Numbered from the stretch's first letter, positions 1 to 6,333 are shown. The stretch is DNA of 15,584 bases from an uncultured Oscillospiraceae bacterium (GCA_947628975.1 CANRBW010000018.1:1-15584); one strand, 5' to 3'. The notes: generated by a model from the letters alone, not told the origin. Program-made: numbers and translations.

Positions 1-262
1 CCCACCCGCCCCTGAAAGGTACAGCAGAGAACAGCGCCTATCCTTGCGACGCACAGCAGACGTACAGCGCCTATCCTTGCGACGTCCAGCAAAGAACACC
101 GCCTAGCCCTGCAAAGTTATCGCAGAGACGTTGCTGGAAGCCTGAAATCCCGCCCGCCCCTGCGAGAGACAGCAGATGACAGCGACTTGCTCTGTAAGAT
201 ACAGCAAACGTACACCGTCTAGCCCTGCGACCATACAGCAGATGACAGCGCCTGGCTCTGTG
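1..262 (+). repeat. Array A of degenerate 32-33 bp tandem repeats
   Basis: About six units are visible. A typical unit begins CAGCAGATGACAGCG and continues with a CCTAG box and a CCTGCAA or CCTTGCG box; the middle varies between GATGAC, GAGAAC, GACGTAC and AACGTAC. Three units are followed by a roughly 50-bp insert (about 113-165) containing TTATCGCAGA, GTTGCTGGAAGCC and a C-rich CCCGCCCGCCCCTG box, then three more units. The array starts before the window, since position 1 already lies in the C-rich box. It sits downstream of the 3' end of the minus-strand gene at 337-933. No unit is exact, so this is not a CRISPR. Function unknown. Confidence 0.85.
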
Positions 263-284
263 ACGCGCGCCGGCTGGTTCCGCA

Positions 285-320
285 AAAAAGCGCCGTTTCC
301 TTTGGGAAACGGCGCTTTTT
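285..320 (-). terminator. Rho-independent terminator (bidirectional form)
   Basis: A perfect 16-bp stem (285-300 with 305-320) closes a TTTG loop and is flanked by A and T runs on the two sides, so it can end transcription in either direction. It lies 16 bases past the stop of the minus-strand gene 337-933 and most likely ends that operon. Confidence 0.9.
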
Positions 321-336
321 GTTGGCGCTTGGCGGG

Positions 337-933
337 TCAGGCGAAGTGCTTTTTGATGATGATGTCCACCTTTTTCCCCTTGACCCCCACCACCACGTCG
401 TCGGCCAGGTTGGCGATGATGGACTTCTCCAGCTCGTCCCAGGCCTCGGTGTCGCCGGTGGCGTTTTCCTTGTAGCTGTTGAGGGACCAGGAGCTGACGT
501 ACATACTCTCCACCGCGGAGCCCATGTCGTAGAAGTTGTAGATCCCGGCCTCCGCCCCCAGGCGGGAGCCCTCCGCCAGGTCCACCAGCATATTGGCCGC
601 CACCAGGCGGATCTTGCTCAGGACCCCTTTCCCGGCGGCGTTCTTGCCGGAGGTGGAGAGGGCGATGACCGCGTCCCGGTCGGTGGCGGAGATGCTCTTG
701 GAGCGGATGGAGGCGTGCAGGGAGAAGTCCGGGCCGTCGGTCTCGATCCAGAAGTCGCCGGCGCCGATCTCCAGCAGCTCCGGCAGCATACTCACCAGCT
801 CCTCCGCCAGGAGCCGGAGGTGGAGCGCCTGCTTCTTGTTCAGGCCGCCGTACTGGGCGGCCTTGTCCACCTGCTGGAAGATGGCGGCGTAGGTGGAGGT
901 GTCACAGCTGATGGGGCAAATGTCTGTTTTCAT
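337..933 (-). CDS. Hypothetical protein, possibly a divergent HATPase-like partner of the STAS protein
   Basis: 198 residues, with GGGAAGGGA ahead of the ATG as ribosome binding site. The N-terminal half (about 30-130) has the layout of a small RsbW/SpoIIAB-type ATPase: an acidic helix LLAEELVSMLPELL where an N-box would be, a strand pair (DFWIETDG, FSLHASIRS), and a glycine-containing stretch SGKNAAGKGVLSKIRLVAANML resembling a G-box. The canonical Asn and DxGxG residues are not obvious, so ATP binding is doubtful. The C-terminal third (DDVVVGVKGKKVDIIIKKHFA) is charged and beta-rich. No signal peptide or membrane segment is seen. It lies 42 bases after the STAS gene on the same strand, so the two are probably one operon, and that pairing is the main reason to suspect an anti-sigma-like role. 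It could equally be an unrelated protein of unknown function. Confidence 0.75.
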   Translation of the reverse strand: MKTDICPISCDTSTYAAIFQQVDKAAQYGGLNKKQALHLRLLAEELVSMLPELLEIGAGDFWIETDGPDFSLHASIRSKSISATDRDAVIALSTSGKNAAGKGVLSKIRLVAANMLVDLAEGSRLGAEAGIYNFYDMGSAVESMYVSSWSLNSYKENATGDTEAWDELEKSIIANLADDVVVGVKGKKVDIIIKKHFA

Positions 934-975
934 TGGGTATCCCTTCCCTTTGGCTTATGGGTGGGCACGGCGGGG

Positions 976-1272
976 TCACTCCAGGGTGAACACGTCGGCG
1001 AAGCCGGTGATGTCAAAGACCTCCCGGATCATGTCGTTGACGCCGGTGATGGTCAGCGGGCCCTTGGTGGCCATGGCGCTGCGGGCCTTCATCAGGACCC
1101 GAAGACCGGCGGAGGAGATGTATTCCAGCGCGCTGCAATCGATGCGCAGCCCGGTGGCGCTGCCCAGGGAGTCCTCCAGACACGCCATCAGCTCCGGCGC
1201 GGTGACCGCGTCCAGCCTTCCGGCCAGGGCGATGGTCACCGTTCCCTTGTCCACCGTGGTGTTGATGGTCAT
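976..1272 (-). CDS. STAS-domain anti-sigma factor antagonist (RsbV/SpoIIAA-like)
   Basis: 98 residues, a single STAS domain of normal length. The diagnostic loop is CSALEYISSAGLRVL (about residues 46-60), where the serine pair aligns with the phosphorylated serine of SpoIIAA and RsbV. In that family the unphosphorylated form binds an anti-sigma kinase and frees a sigma factor or other partner; phosphorylation switches it off. I chose the ATG at 1272 because AAGGAGG lies 7-13 bases upstream; the longer open frame to 1452 runs back through the promoter region. First gene of a two-gene minus-strand operon with 337-933, divergent from the STAS-kinase genes, which carry the same SSAGLR loop. No sigma factor gene is in the window, so its final target is unknown. 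Confidence 0.9.
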   Translation of the reverse strand: MTINTTVDKGTVTIALAGRLDAVTAPELMACLEDSLGSATGLRIDCSALEYISSAGLRVLMKARSAMATKGPLTITGVNDMIREVFDITGFADVFTLE

Positions 1273-1306
1273 TCGCGACGCCTCCTTGCTGAAGTGTTGC
1301 CTATGG

Positions 1307-1338
1307 ATTATATTGACACGAATCCGCCCCCATGTCAA
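1307..1338 (-). promoter_or_regulatory. Putative promoter of the STAS operon with a TTGACA/TGTCAA inverted repeat
   Basis: Read on the minus strand, TTGACA (1338-1333) precedes TATAAT (1312-1307), but the spacer is 20 bases, longer than the usual 17; CAATAT at 17 bases is an alternative -10. The same -35 belongs to a perfect 6-bp inverted repeat, TTGACA at 1313-1318 and TGTCAA at 1333-1338, separated by 14 bases, which could be an operator. Suboptimal spacing would fit a promoter needing an activator, but that is inference. Confidence 0.45.
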
Positions 1339-1390
1339 CCATTTTCTGTCCCGGCCTTTCCAAACGGCAAGGTTGACGACCCAAACGACC

Positions 1391-1419
1391 TTGACCTTTT
1401 CCGGAATTTTTACTATGAT
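1391..1419 (+). promoter_or_regulatory. Sigma-A promoter of the STAS-kinase operon
   Basis: TTGACC (1391-1396) and TATGAT (1414-1419) are separated by exactly 17 bases, about 54 bases ahead of the ATG at 1473. The ribosome binding site GAAGGAGGAA follows at about 1456-1465. The promoter points away from the STAS operon, so the two operons share a roughly 200-bp control region. Confidence 0.7.
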
Positions 1420-1472
1420 AGTAGGTAAATTTCCCAAGCGCATCCACATCATTTCGAAGGAGGAACTCTCTT

Positions 1473-2669
1473 ATGGAAAGCAAGCTGGCGGACGGCGTTC
1501 TGACCGTCCAACTGCCCGCCAGGATCCACTCCGACAACGCCGCCGAGGTGGAGGAGGCCCTGTTCGCCCTGGTGCGGGAGAGCGGCGCCACCGCCGTGGA
1601 ACTGGACGCGGCGGGGACCCAGTACATCTCCAGCGCGGGGCTGCGGGTGATCCTGAAGTTGAAAAAGGCCCTGGGGGAGACGAAGGTGACCCACGTCTCC
1701 CCGGAGGTGTACGACACCCTTCAGGTCACCGGCTTCACCGAGATCCTGGCCGTGGAGCGGGCCATCCGGGAGATCTCGGTGGAGGGGTGCGAGAAGATCG
1801 GCGAGGGCATCGCCGGGGTCATCTACCGCCTGGACCGGGACACCATCGTCAAGCTCTACAAGAAAATGTCCATAGACCGCATCCGCCGGGAGATCGAGAT
1901 CGCCAAGCAGGCCTTCATCAAGGGGGTGCCCACCGCCATCTCCTACGACATCGTCAAGTGCGGCGAGCGGTACGGCGTGATCTTCGAGCTCATCGACTCC
2001 TCCGTGCTGGCCGCCGCCATCATGGCCGAGCCGGAGCGGTTCGACCACTACGCGGACCAGTTCGTGGCGCTGGCGAAGACGGTCCACAGCACCATCTTCA
2101 GCGACGTGACCTCCGTCTGGGTCAACGACGTGTACAAAACGGACCTGGAGCTCATCCGGGACCGCCTGACCGATCAGGAGTGGCAGGGGGTCATGGACTT
2201 CCTCGACCTGATCCCCCGGCGGGACACCATGGTCCACAACGACCTCCACGCCCGGAACGTGATGCTCCAGGGGGGCGAGCTGCTGCTCATCGACATGGAC
2301 GACGTGATGTACGGCCACCCCATCTTCGACCTGGGCGGCGTCTACGACGCCTACGTCTCCTACAAGACCGCCCCGCCCGAGTTCAAGGTGACCGAGTTGG
2401 TGGGCCTGAGCGCGGAGATGTGCGACAAGTTTTTGGACGCCTTCCTCCACCGCTACTTCCCCGGCCGCTCGGAGGAGGAGCTGGCTGTCATCGTCAAGGG
2501 CATCCGGGCGGTGGGGCTTTTGCGCAGCGCCCGTTCCCGGCTGTTTTTGAGCATAGGCGTCCCCTTGGAGATCCTGTACAACGTGGCCACCGAAATGATC
2601 CGGGGGCAGGTCCTCCCCCTCACCGAGGACCTGCGGGCCGCCATGGCCCTGCTGGGCAAGGAGGGGTAA
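1473..2669 (+). CDS. STAS-kinase fusion protein 1 (STAS + APH/RIO-like kinase fold)
   Basis: 398 residues. Residues 1-100 form a STAS domain with the loop QYISSAGLRVILKLKK (S53/S54 at the regulatory serine site). Residues about 105-390 have a small-molecule/protein kinase fold of the aminoglycoside-phosphotransferase superfamily: a glycine-rich loop KIGEGIAGVIYRL (108-120), a lysine in TIVKLYK (K127), a catalytic loop HNDLHARN (255-262, D257 and N262), and the metal-binding IDMDD (273-277). All core catalytic positions are present. The kinase half resembles the TIGR02172 group, often labelled 'putative aminoglycoside phosphotransferase', but fusion to STAS makes a signalling role more likely than drug resistance; that is inference. 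No membrane segment. First gene of a plus-strand operon. The next gene is a paralogue starting one base after this stop. Confidence 0.88.
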   Translation: MESKLADGVLTVQLPARIHSDNAAEVEEALFALVRESGATAVELDAAGTQYISSAGLRVILKLKKALGETKVTHVSPEVYDTLQVTGFTEILAVERAIREISVEGCEKIGEGIAGVIYRLDRDTIVKLYKKMSIDRIRREIEIAKQAFIKGVPTAISYDIVKCGERYGVIFELIDSSVLAAAIMAEPERFDHYADQFVALAKTVHSTIFSDVTSVWVNDVYKTDLELIRDRLTDQEWQGVMDFLDLIPRRDTMVHNDLHARNVMLQGGELLLIDMDDVMYGHPIFDLGGVYDAYVSYKTAPPEFKVTELVGLSAEMCDKFLDAFLHRYFPGRSEEELAVIVKGIRAVGLLRSARSRLFLSIGVPLEILYNVATEMIRGQVLPLTEDLRAAMALLGKEG

Positions 2670-2670
2670 G

Positions 2671-3864
2671 GTGGAACACCAGTATGAAAACGGCCGTCTC
2701 ACCGTCCGGCTGGGAGAGCGGATCGACTCGGTCAACGCCCCCGCGGTGGAGGAGGAGCTTCTGCGCCTGCTGTCCACCACCGGCGCGGAGGAGATGGACC
2801 TGGACGCGGAGAAGACGCGCTATCTCTCCAGCGCGGGGCTGCGGGTGATCCTGAAGCTGAAAAAGCGGACCCGCGCCCTGCGGGTGGTCCAGGCCGCCCC
2901 CGCGGTTTACGACGTGCTGGAGCTCACCGGCTTCACCCATATGCTCCCGGTGGAGCGGGCCCTGCGGCGGGTCTCGGTGGAGGGCTGCCCAGTCCTGGGG
3001 GAGGGCGGCTTCGGCGTCGTCTACCGGCTGGACCGGGACACCATCGTCAAGGTGTACAAGTCCGCCGGCCTGGCCGACATCCGCCGGGAAATCGACTTCG
3101 CCAAGCGGGCCTTCATCAAGGGGGTGCCCACCGCCATCTCCTACGACGTGGTCCGCTGTCAGGACCGGTACGGCGTGGTGTTCGAGATGGTCCGCTCCGA
3201 TATGCTGGCCACCCGCATGAACGCCGAGCCGGAGCGATTCGACGCCTACATGGACCAGTATGTGGCGCTGGTCCGCCGGGTCCACGCCACCGACTTCAGC
3301 GACGTGGACTGCCCCCGGGCCGGGGCGGCGTATGTGGAGCTGTTTGGGCGGACGGTCAAGGACCTCCTCACCCCGGAGGAGTGGGAGGCGTTTTTGGCCC
3401 TCATCGCCGCGGTGCCGGAGCGGGACACCATGATCCACGGGGATATGCACGCCAAGAACATCATGGTCCAGGACGGGGAGCTGCTGCTCATCGACATGGA
3501 CGAGTTGATGCGGGGCCACCCCATCTACGACATCGCCGACATCTACTACGCCTACCGGGACCTGCCCAGGACCGGCCGGAGCCAGCAGTATCTGGGCATG
3601 GACGAGGCCATGTGCGCCCGCCTGCTGGACGGCTTCACCCGGCGGTATTTCGCCGGGCTCGACCCAAAGACCCTGGAGACCGTCCTGGCCGGCGTGGGGG
3701 CCTTCGCGTCCCTGCGGGGGGTCCACGCGGTGCTGGTGGCGCTGTTCACCGGCGGCCGCCGGTCCGCCGACCCCCAGGCCCGCCTGGCCCAGCTGGTCCA
3801 GATCCTGCGGGCGGACGTGCTGCCCTACCGGGATGCCGTCGCCCAGGCGGCCCAACTCATGTAA
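2671..3864 (+). CDS. STAS-kinase fusion protein 2 (tandem paralogue)
   Basis: 397 residues, same architecture and length as the preceding gene. It starts with GTG at 2671, one base after the previous TAA, using AAGGAGGGG inside the end of that gene, so the pair is likely translationally coupled. STAS loop RYLSSAGLRVILKLKK (S53/S54); glycine-rich loop VLGEGGFGVVYRL (108-120), closer to a classical protein-kinase GxGxxG than its partner; K127; catalytic loop HGDMHAKN (256-263); IDMDE (274-278). The HGD form is the usual one in this superfamily, whereas paralogue 1 has HND. The pair shares stretches of identical DNA, for example 39 identical bases beginning at 1911 and 3109, so the duplication is recent or kept similar by gene conversion. 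The C-terminal 90 residues are more divergent, suggesting different partners. Confidence 0.88.
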   Translation: MEHQYENGRLTVRLGERIDSVNAPAVEEELLRLLSTTGAEEMDLDAEKTRYLSSAGLRVILKLKKRTRALRVVQAAPAVYDVLELTGFTHMLPVERALRRVSVEGCPVLGEGGFGVVYRLDRDTIVKVYKSAGLADIRREIDFAKRAFIKGVPTAISYDVVRCQDRYGVVFEMVRSDMLATRMNAEPERFDAYMDQYVALVRRVHATDFSDVDCPRAGAAYVELFGRTVKDLLTPEEWEAFLALIAAVPERDTMIHGDMHAKNIMVQDGELLLIDMDELMRGHPIYDIADIYYAYRDLPRTGRSQQYLGMDEAMCARLLDGFTRRYFAGLDPKTLETVLAGVGAFASLRGVHAVLVALFTGGRRSADPQARLAQLVQILRADVLPYRDAVAQAAQLM

Positions 3865-3877
3865 AGGAGCGATAACC

Positions 3878-4828
3878 ATGAACCGCAAACTGACCCGCGG
3901 GGCGGGACTTCTCCTGGCGGCCGCCCTGCTTCTCCTCCCCTCCTGCGCCCGGCAGGAGGACGACCAGGGACAGACCCCGCCGGAGCAAACACAAGGAGAG
4001 ACGACTGTGATTTCCGCTGAGACACAAAAGATCGACCTGGAAGGCGTGGGCAACGCCCGGCAGCTGGGGGGCTATCTCTGTGCCGACGGCCGGCGGGTGA
4101 AGGACGGGGTCCTGCTGCGCAGCGGGGCGCTGAACGCCCTCACCGAGGCGGGGGCCCAGACCCTGGCGGAGCAATACCACCTGAGGTACATCTTCGACTT
4201 CCGGATGCCCTCCGAGCGGGAGGCCCAGCCGGACGTGGAGGTGCCGGGGGCGGAGAACCTGTCTCTGTCCGTGTTCTCCACCGCCATCTATGGGGAGAAG
4301 ATCCCGGGGGAGCTGCGGGAGGCCATGGCCTCCGGGGACCAGGGGCAGGTGGCGGTGACCCTGGCGAAAAACCAGGGGCTGACCACCATCTATGAGAATA
4401 TGCTCCTCACCGAGGAGGGCCAGCAGGCCTACGCCGCCTTCTTCCGCACCCTTGTGGACGACGTGGCGGAGGGGGAGGCCGTCCTGTGGCACTGCACCCA
4501 GGGCAAGGACCGGGCGGGGATGGCCTCGGCGCTGCTGCTCTACGCCCTGGGGGCGGACGAGGCCACCGTCAAGGCCGACTACCTCCTCACCAACGACTTC
4601 TACCCCGACCTCATCCAGCAGAGCACCCAGCGGGCCCAGGCGCTGGGCCTGACCGAGGAGGAGACCCGGGAGTTCGTGGCCCTGGCCGCGGCGGTGGACG
4701 AGGGCTTCTTCGACGCCGCCATGGACAGCGTCAGGGAGAACTACGGCTCGGTCCAGAGCTACCTGGAAAACCAGCTGGGGCTGTCCCCGGAGGACCAGAC
4801 CGCCCTCCGGGACAAATTCCTGGCGTAG
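3878..4828 (+). CDS. Lipoprotein tyrosine-type protein phosphatase
   Basis: 316 residues. Signal peptide with a lipobox LPSC (C23), then an acidic, Gln/Pro-rich linker to about residue 50, so the enzyme is predicted to sit on the outer face of the membrane. The catalytic domain matches the bacterial tyrosine phosphatase family PF13350: NARQLGGY (59-66), LLRSGAL (79-85), DFRMPSER (107-114), and the P-loop HCTQGKDRAG (205-214) with C206 and R212. The loop matches the family form HCxxGKDR(T/S)G except that Ala replaces Thr/Ser. I chose ATG 3878 because AAAGGAG lies just upstream and the signal peptide begins there; the frame is open further up inside the previous gene. It follows the kinase gene by 13 bases, so it is co-transcribed with the kinases. 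Because it is exported, it may not act on the cytosolic STAS domains; its substrate is unknown. Confidence 0.88.
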   Translation: MNRKLTRGAGLLLAAALLLLPSCARQEDDQGQTPPEQTQGETTVISAETQKIDLEGVGNARQLGGYLCADGRRVKDGVLLRSGALNALTEAGAQTLAEQYHLRYIFDFRMPSEREAQPDVEVPGAENLSLSVFSTAIYGEKIPGELREAMASGDQGQVAVTLAKNQGLTTIYENMLLTEEGQQAYAAFFRTLVDDVAEGEAVLWHCTQGKDRAGMASALLLYALGADEATVKADYLLTNDFYPDLIQQSTQRAQALGLTEEETREFVALAAAVDEGFFDAAMDSVRENYGSVQSYLENQLGLSPEDQTALRDKFLA

Positions 4829-4840
4829 TTCACCCCACCC

Positions 4841-4870
4841 AGGCGGGCGGCCCAGCCGCCCGCCTTTTTT
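4841..4870 (+). terminator. Rho-independent terminator of the kinase-phosphatase operon
   Basis: A 10-bp GC stem (AGGCGGGCGG at 4841-4850 with its complement at 4856-4865), loop CCCAG, and a run of six T at 4865-4870. It lies 12 bases past the phosphatase stop. Array B of the 32-bp repeats begins about 10 bases later. Confidence 0.92.
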
Positions 4871-4879
4871 CCGCCCTCA

Positions 4880-5160
4880 CGCGGTACATCTGCTGGACGT
4901 ATCGAGGCTAGGCGCGGTGTACGTCTGCTGTGCATCGTAGGACTAGACGCTGTCATCTGCTGTGCGTCGCGTGGCTAGGCGCTGTGCATCTGCTGTATCT
5001 CGCAGGGGCGGGTGGGCTTTTGGCTTCCAGCAACCGGTCTGCGATAACCTTGCAGGGCTAGGCGGTGTTCTCTGCTGCATCTTGCGAAGATAGGCGGTGT
5101 TCTCTGCTGGACGTTTCAGGACTAGACGCTGTCATCTGCTGTCTCAAACAGGGGCGGGTG
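4880..5160 (-). repeat. Array B of 32-33 bp repeats (opposite orientation to array A)
   Basis: About seven units, read on the plus strand as a CTAGGCG box followed by TGTCATCTGCTG or TGTTCTCTGCTG, i.e. the reverse complement of the array A unit. Four units, then the approximately 50-bp insert (GGGCGGGTGGGC, GGCTTCCAGCAACCGG, TCTGCGATAACC), then three units and a second GGGCGGGTGGGC box. It directly follows the operon terminator, in the same orientation relative to its upstream gene as array A is to its own. Short open frames across it have no ribosome binding site, and mixed 32- and 33-bp units break frame, so it is non-coding. Confidence 0.85.
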
Positions 5161-5191
5161 GGCTTTCAGCTTCTGACGGGACAGGCGCTCA

Positions 5192-5439
5192 TCCTGCCAC
5201 GGGCAGGAGGGCGGTCGCCTCCGGCGGGGCCAAGACCATTTCTCTTTTCTCTGCGGAGAAAAGAGAAACGGTCCTGGACTCCAAAGAGAAAAGAGTGGGG
5301 CTAGGGTCGTTCCCGCCTACGCTAACAGGTCGGCGACCCGGAGGACAGGACTGCGCCAGCAAGCCGCCGCCTCCGGCGGCACAATGTGGGACGGTGACGG
5401 AAGTGGTCCTCTCATAACGCCCGCCGCGGCCGCCTCTGG
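5192..5439 (+). repeat. Hairpin element, left copy
   Basis: In order: a 7-bp hairpin (5192-5208); a long hairpin 5230-5277 whose core is 13 uninterrupted bp, TTTCTCTTTTCTC against its complement, capped by TGCG; a downstream purine strand AAAGAGAAAAGAG (5283-5295) that could replace one stem strand; a conserved 21-nt box (5308-5328); a 7-bp GC hairpin (5363-5380) with loop CCTC followed by ACAATGTG and ACGGTGACG; and an 18-nt GC box containing GCGGCCGC (5422-5439). Each part is mirrored in the right copy. A cUGCGg loop is a UNCG-type tetraloop, which favours an RNA role, although transcription is not shown. Confidence 0.75.
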
Positions 5440-5540
5440 GTACTTGGTTGGCAGCGCATAAAAGACCGGGCGAGGGCCCGCACCGTTCAGCGGCTGACGC
5501 CTCCAGGCCAGCACCACCTAACCCACCTCCCAGCCAAACG

Positions 5541-5793
5541 CCAGAGGCGGCCGCGGCGATTGTTAAAAGAGTAGTGCGTTCGTCACCGTATCACATTGTG
5601 CCGCCGGGGGCGGCGACCTGCTGTGCCAGTGCAAGCCTTCCGGGCCGCCGAGCTGTTAGCGTAGGCGGGAACGATTCCAGCCCCATTCTTTTTCTTTTGG
5701 CATCCAAAACCGTTTTCTTTTTCTTCGCAAAGAAAAAGAAAATGGGTTTGGCCCCCGCGCCGGGGAGGCGCGACCCTTGTCCGGTCCGGACAA
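5541..5793 (-). repeat. Hairpin element, right copy
   Basis: Read on the minus strand it has the same parts as the left copy in the same order: a hairpin at 5777-5793 (TTGTCCGG and CCGGACAA around one base), the long hairpin at 5704-5751 (core TTTTCTTTTTCTT with its complement, loop TGCG), the purine strand AAAAGAAAAAGAA, the 21-nt box (5653-5673), a GCCGCC/GGCGGC hairpin followed by ACAATGTG and ACGGTGACG, and the 18-nt GC box (5541-5558). The hairpin sequences differ from the left copy but the pairing is kept. Confidence 0.75.
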
Positions 5794-5852
5794 AATGCCG
5801 AAAACGACAAAACGCAATACGCTGGAAGCTGAAAACCCACCCACCCCTGTCA

Positions 5853-6205
5853 GAGACAGCAGATGACAGCGCCTAGTCTCGCAAAGTTCAGCAGAGAACA
5901 GCGCCTAGTCCTGCAACGCACAGCGATGTACACCGCCTAGCCCTGCAAGGTTATCGCAGACCGGTTGCTGGAAGCCAAAAGCCCACCCGCCCCTGTTTGG
6001 AACAGCAGATGACAGCGTCTAGTCCTGCAACGCATAGCGATGTACACCGCCTAACCCCGCTAGGTTATCGCTGACCCGTTGCTGGAAGCCAAAAGCCCAC
6101 CCACCCGTGATAGATACAGCAGAGAACAGCGCCTAGTCCTGCAAGGTCCAGCAGAGAACACCGCCTAGTCCTGTAAGATTATCGCAGATCGTTGCTGGAA
6201 GCCAA
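5853..6205 (+). repeat. Array C of 32-bp repeats (same orientation as array A)
   Basis: About seven 32-bp units in groups of three, two and two, each group followed by the approximately 50-bp insert with TTATCGCAGA and GTTGCTGGAAGCC; the first two inserts run on into CCCACCC(G/A)CCC. The higher-order period is therefore visible here most clearly. Units alternate CAGCAGATGACAGCG, CAGCAGAGAACAGCG and CAGCGATGTACACCG variants. It forms the right arm of the palindrome and ends about 130 bases ahead of the SLH protein gene. Confidence 0.85.
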
Positions 6206-6240
6206 AAGCTCGCCGTGATTAGGTTTGTTTTCAAAATGTT

Positions 6241-6300
6241 TATAAAATTCTCCGCTTGGCGGGGGAATTTTCAAGGATTTTTTCAGGAAAGGGGTATAAA
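6241..6300 (+). promoter_or_regulatory. Probable promoter/5' leader of the SLH protein gene
   Basis: This AT-rich stretch contains TATAAA at 6241-6246 and at 6295-6300, each a possible -10, but neither has a convincing -35 at 17 bases. Between them an imperfect hairpin, AAATTC near 6244 against GAATTT near 6270, lacks a T run. The start region carries GAAGGAGGAATCACC before ATG 6334. Confidence 0.3.
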
Positions 6301-6333
6301 ATGGCGGCAGCTTCAGACGAAGGAGGAATCACC

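Larger units (their letters stand above)
4985..6010. repeat. Approximately 1-kb imperfect inverted repeat (giant palindrome)
   Basis: Two arms of about 470 bp face each other around a centre near 5490. Outer arms: 5003-5068 is a perfect 66-nt reverse complement of 5930-5995. Inner arms: 5308-5328 matches 5653-5673 (21 nt perfect) and 5422-5439 matches 5541-5558 (18 nt perfect). Inner matches sum to 10980-10981 and outer ones to 10998, so the arms are collinear with only about 17 bases of net indel between them. The remaining arm sequence is clearly diverged. The 5440-5540 centre shows no symmetry or gene. There is no transposase, and open frames here (such as those at 5448-5876 or 5583-5840) follow the repeats rather than codon structure. 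Confidence 0.85.

Noticed and set aside
1..262. CRISPR array
   Set aside because: Spacing is regular, but the whole 32-bp unit is one degenerate sequence: there are no identical repeats alternating with unique spacers, and no cas genes.
319..1428. A 369-residue plus-strand protein
   Set aside because: It is antisense to the STAS operon, with His/Gly/Val-rich sequence typical of a GC-rich shadow frame and no start signals. Long frames opposite the kinases, the SLH gene and the transporter gene were rejected for the same reason.
1473..3864. Aminoglycoside resistance phosphotransferases
   Set aside because: The kinase fold fits, but each is fused to a STAS domain, they are tandem, and they lie in a STAS locus; resistance is not supported.
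5065..5417. Small proteins encoded in array B and the hairpin element
   Set aside because: Open frames of 79-106 codons here lack ribosome binding sites, cross the hairpins, and their peptides just translate the repeats; the same happens at 103-285 and 5448-5876.
5418..5560. Replication origin or IS remnant at the palindrome centre
   Set aside because: No DnaA boxes, iterons, transposase fragments or flanking target duplications were seen; only the arms are symmetric.
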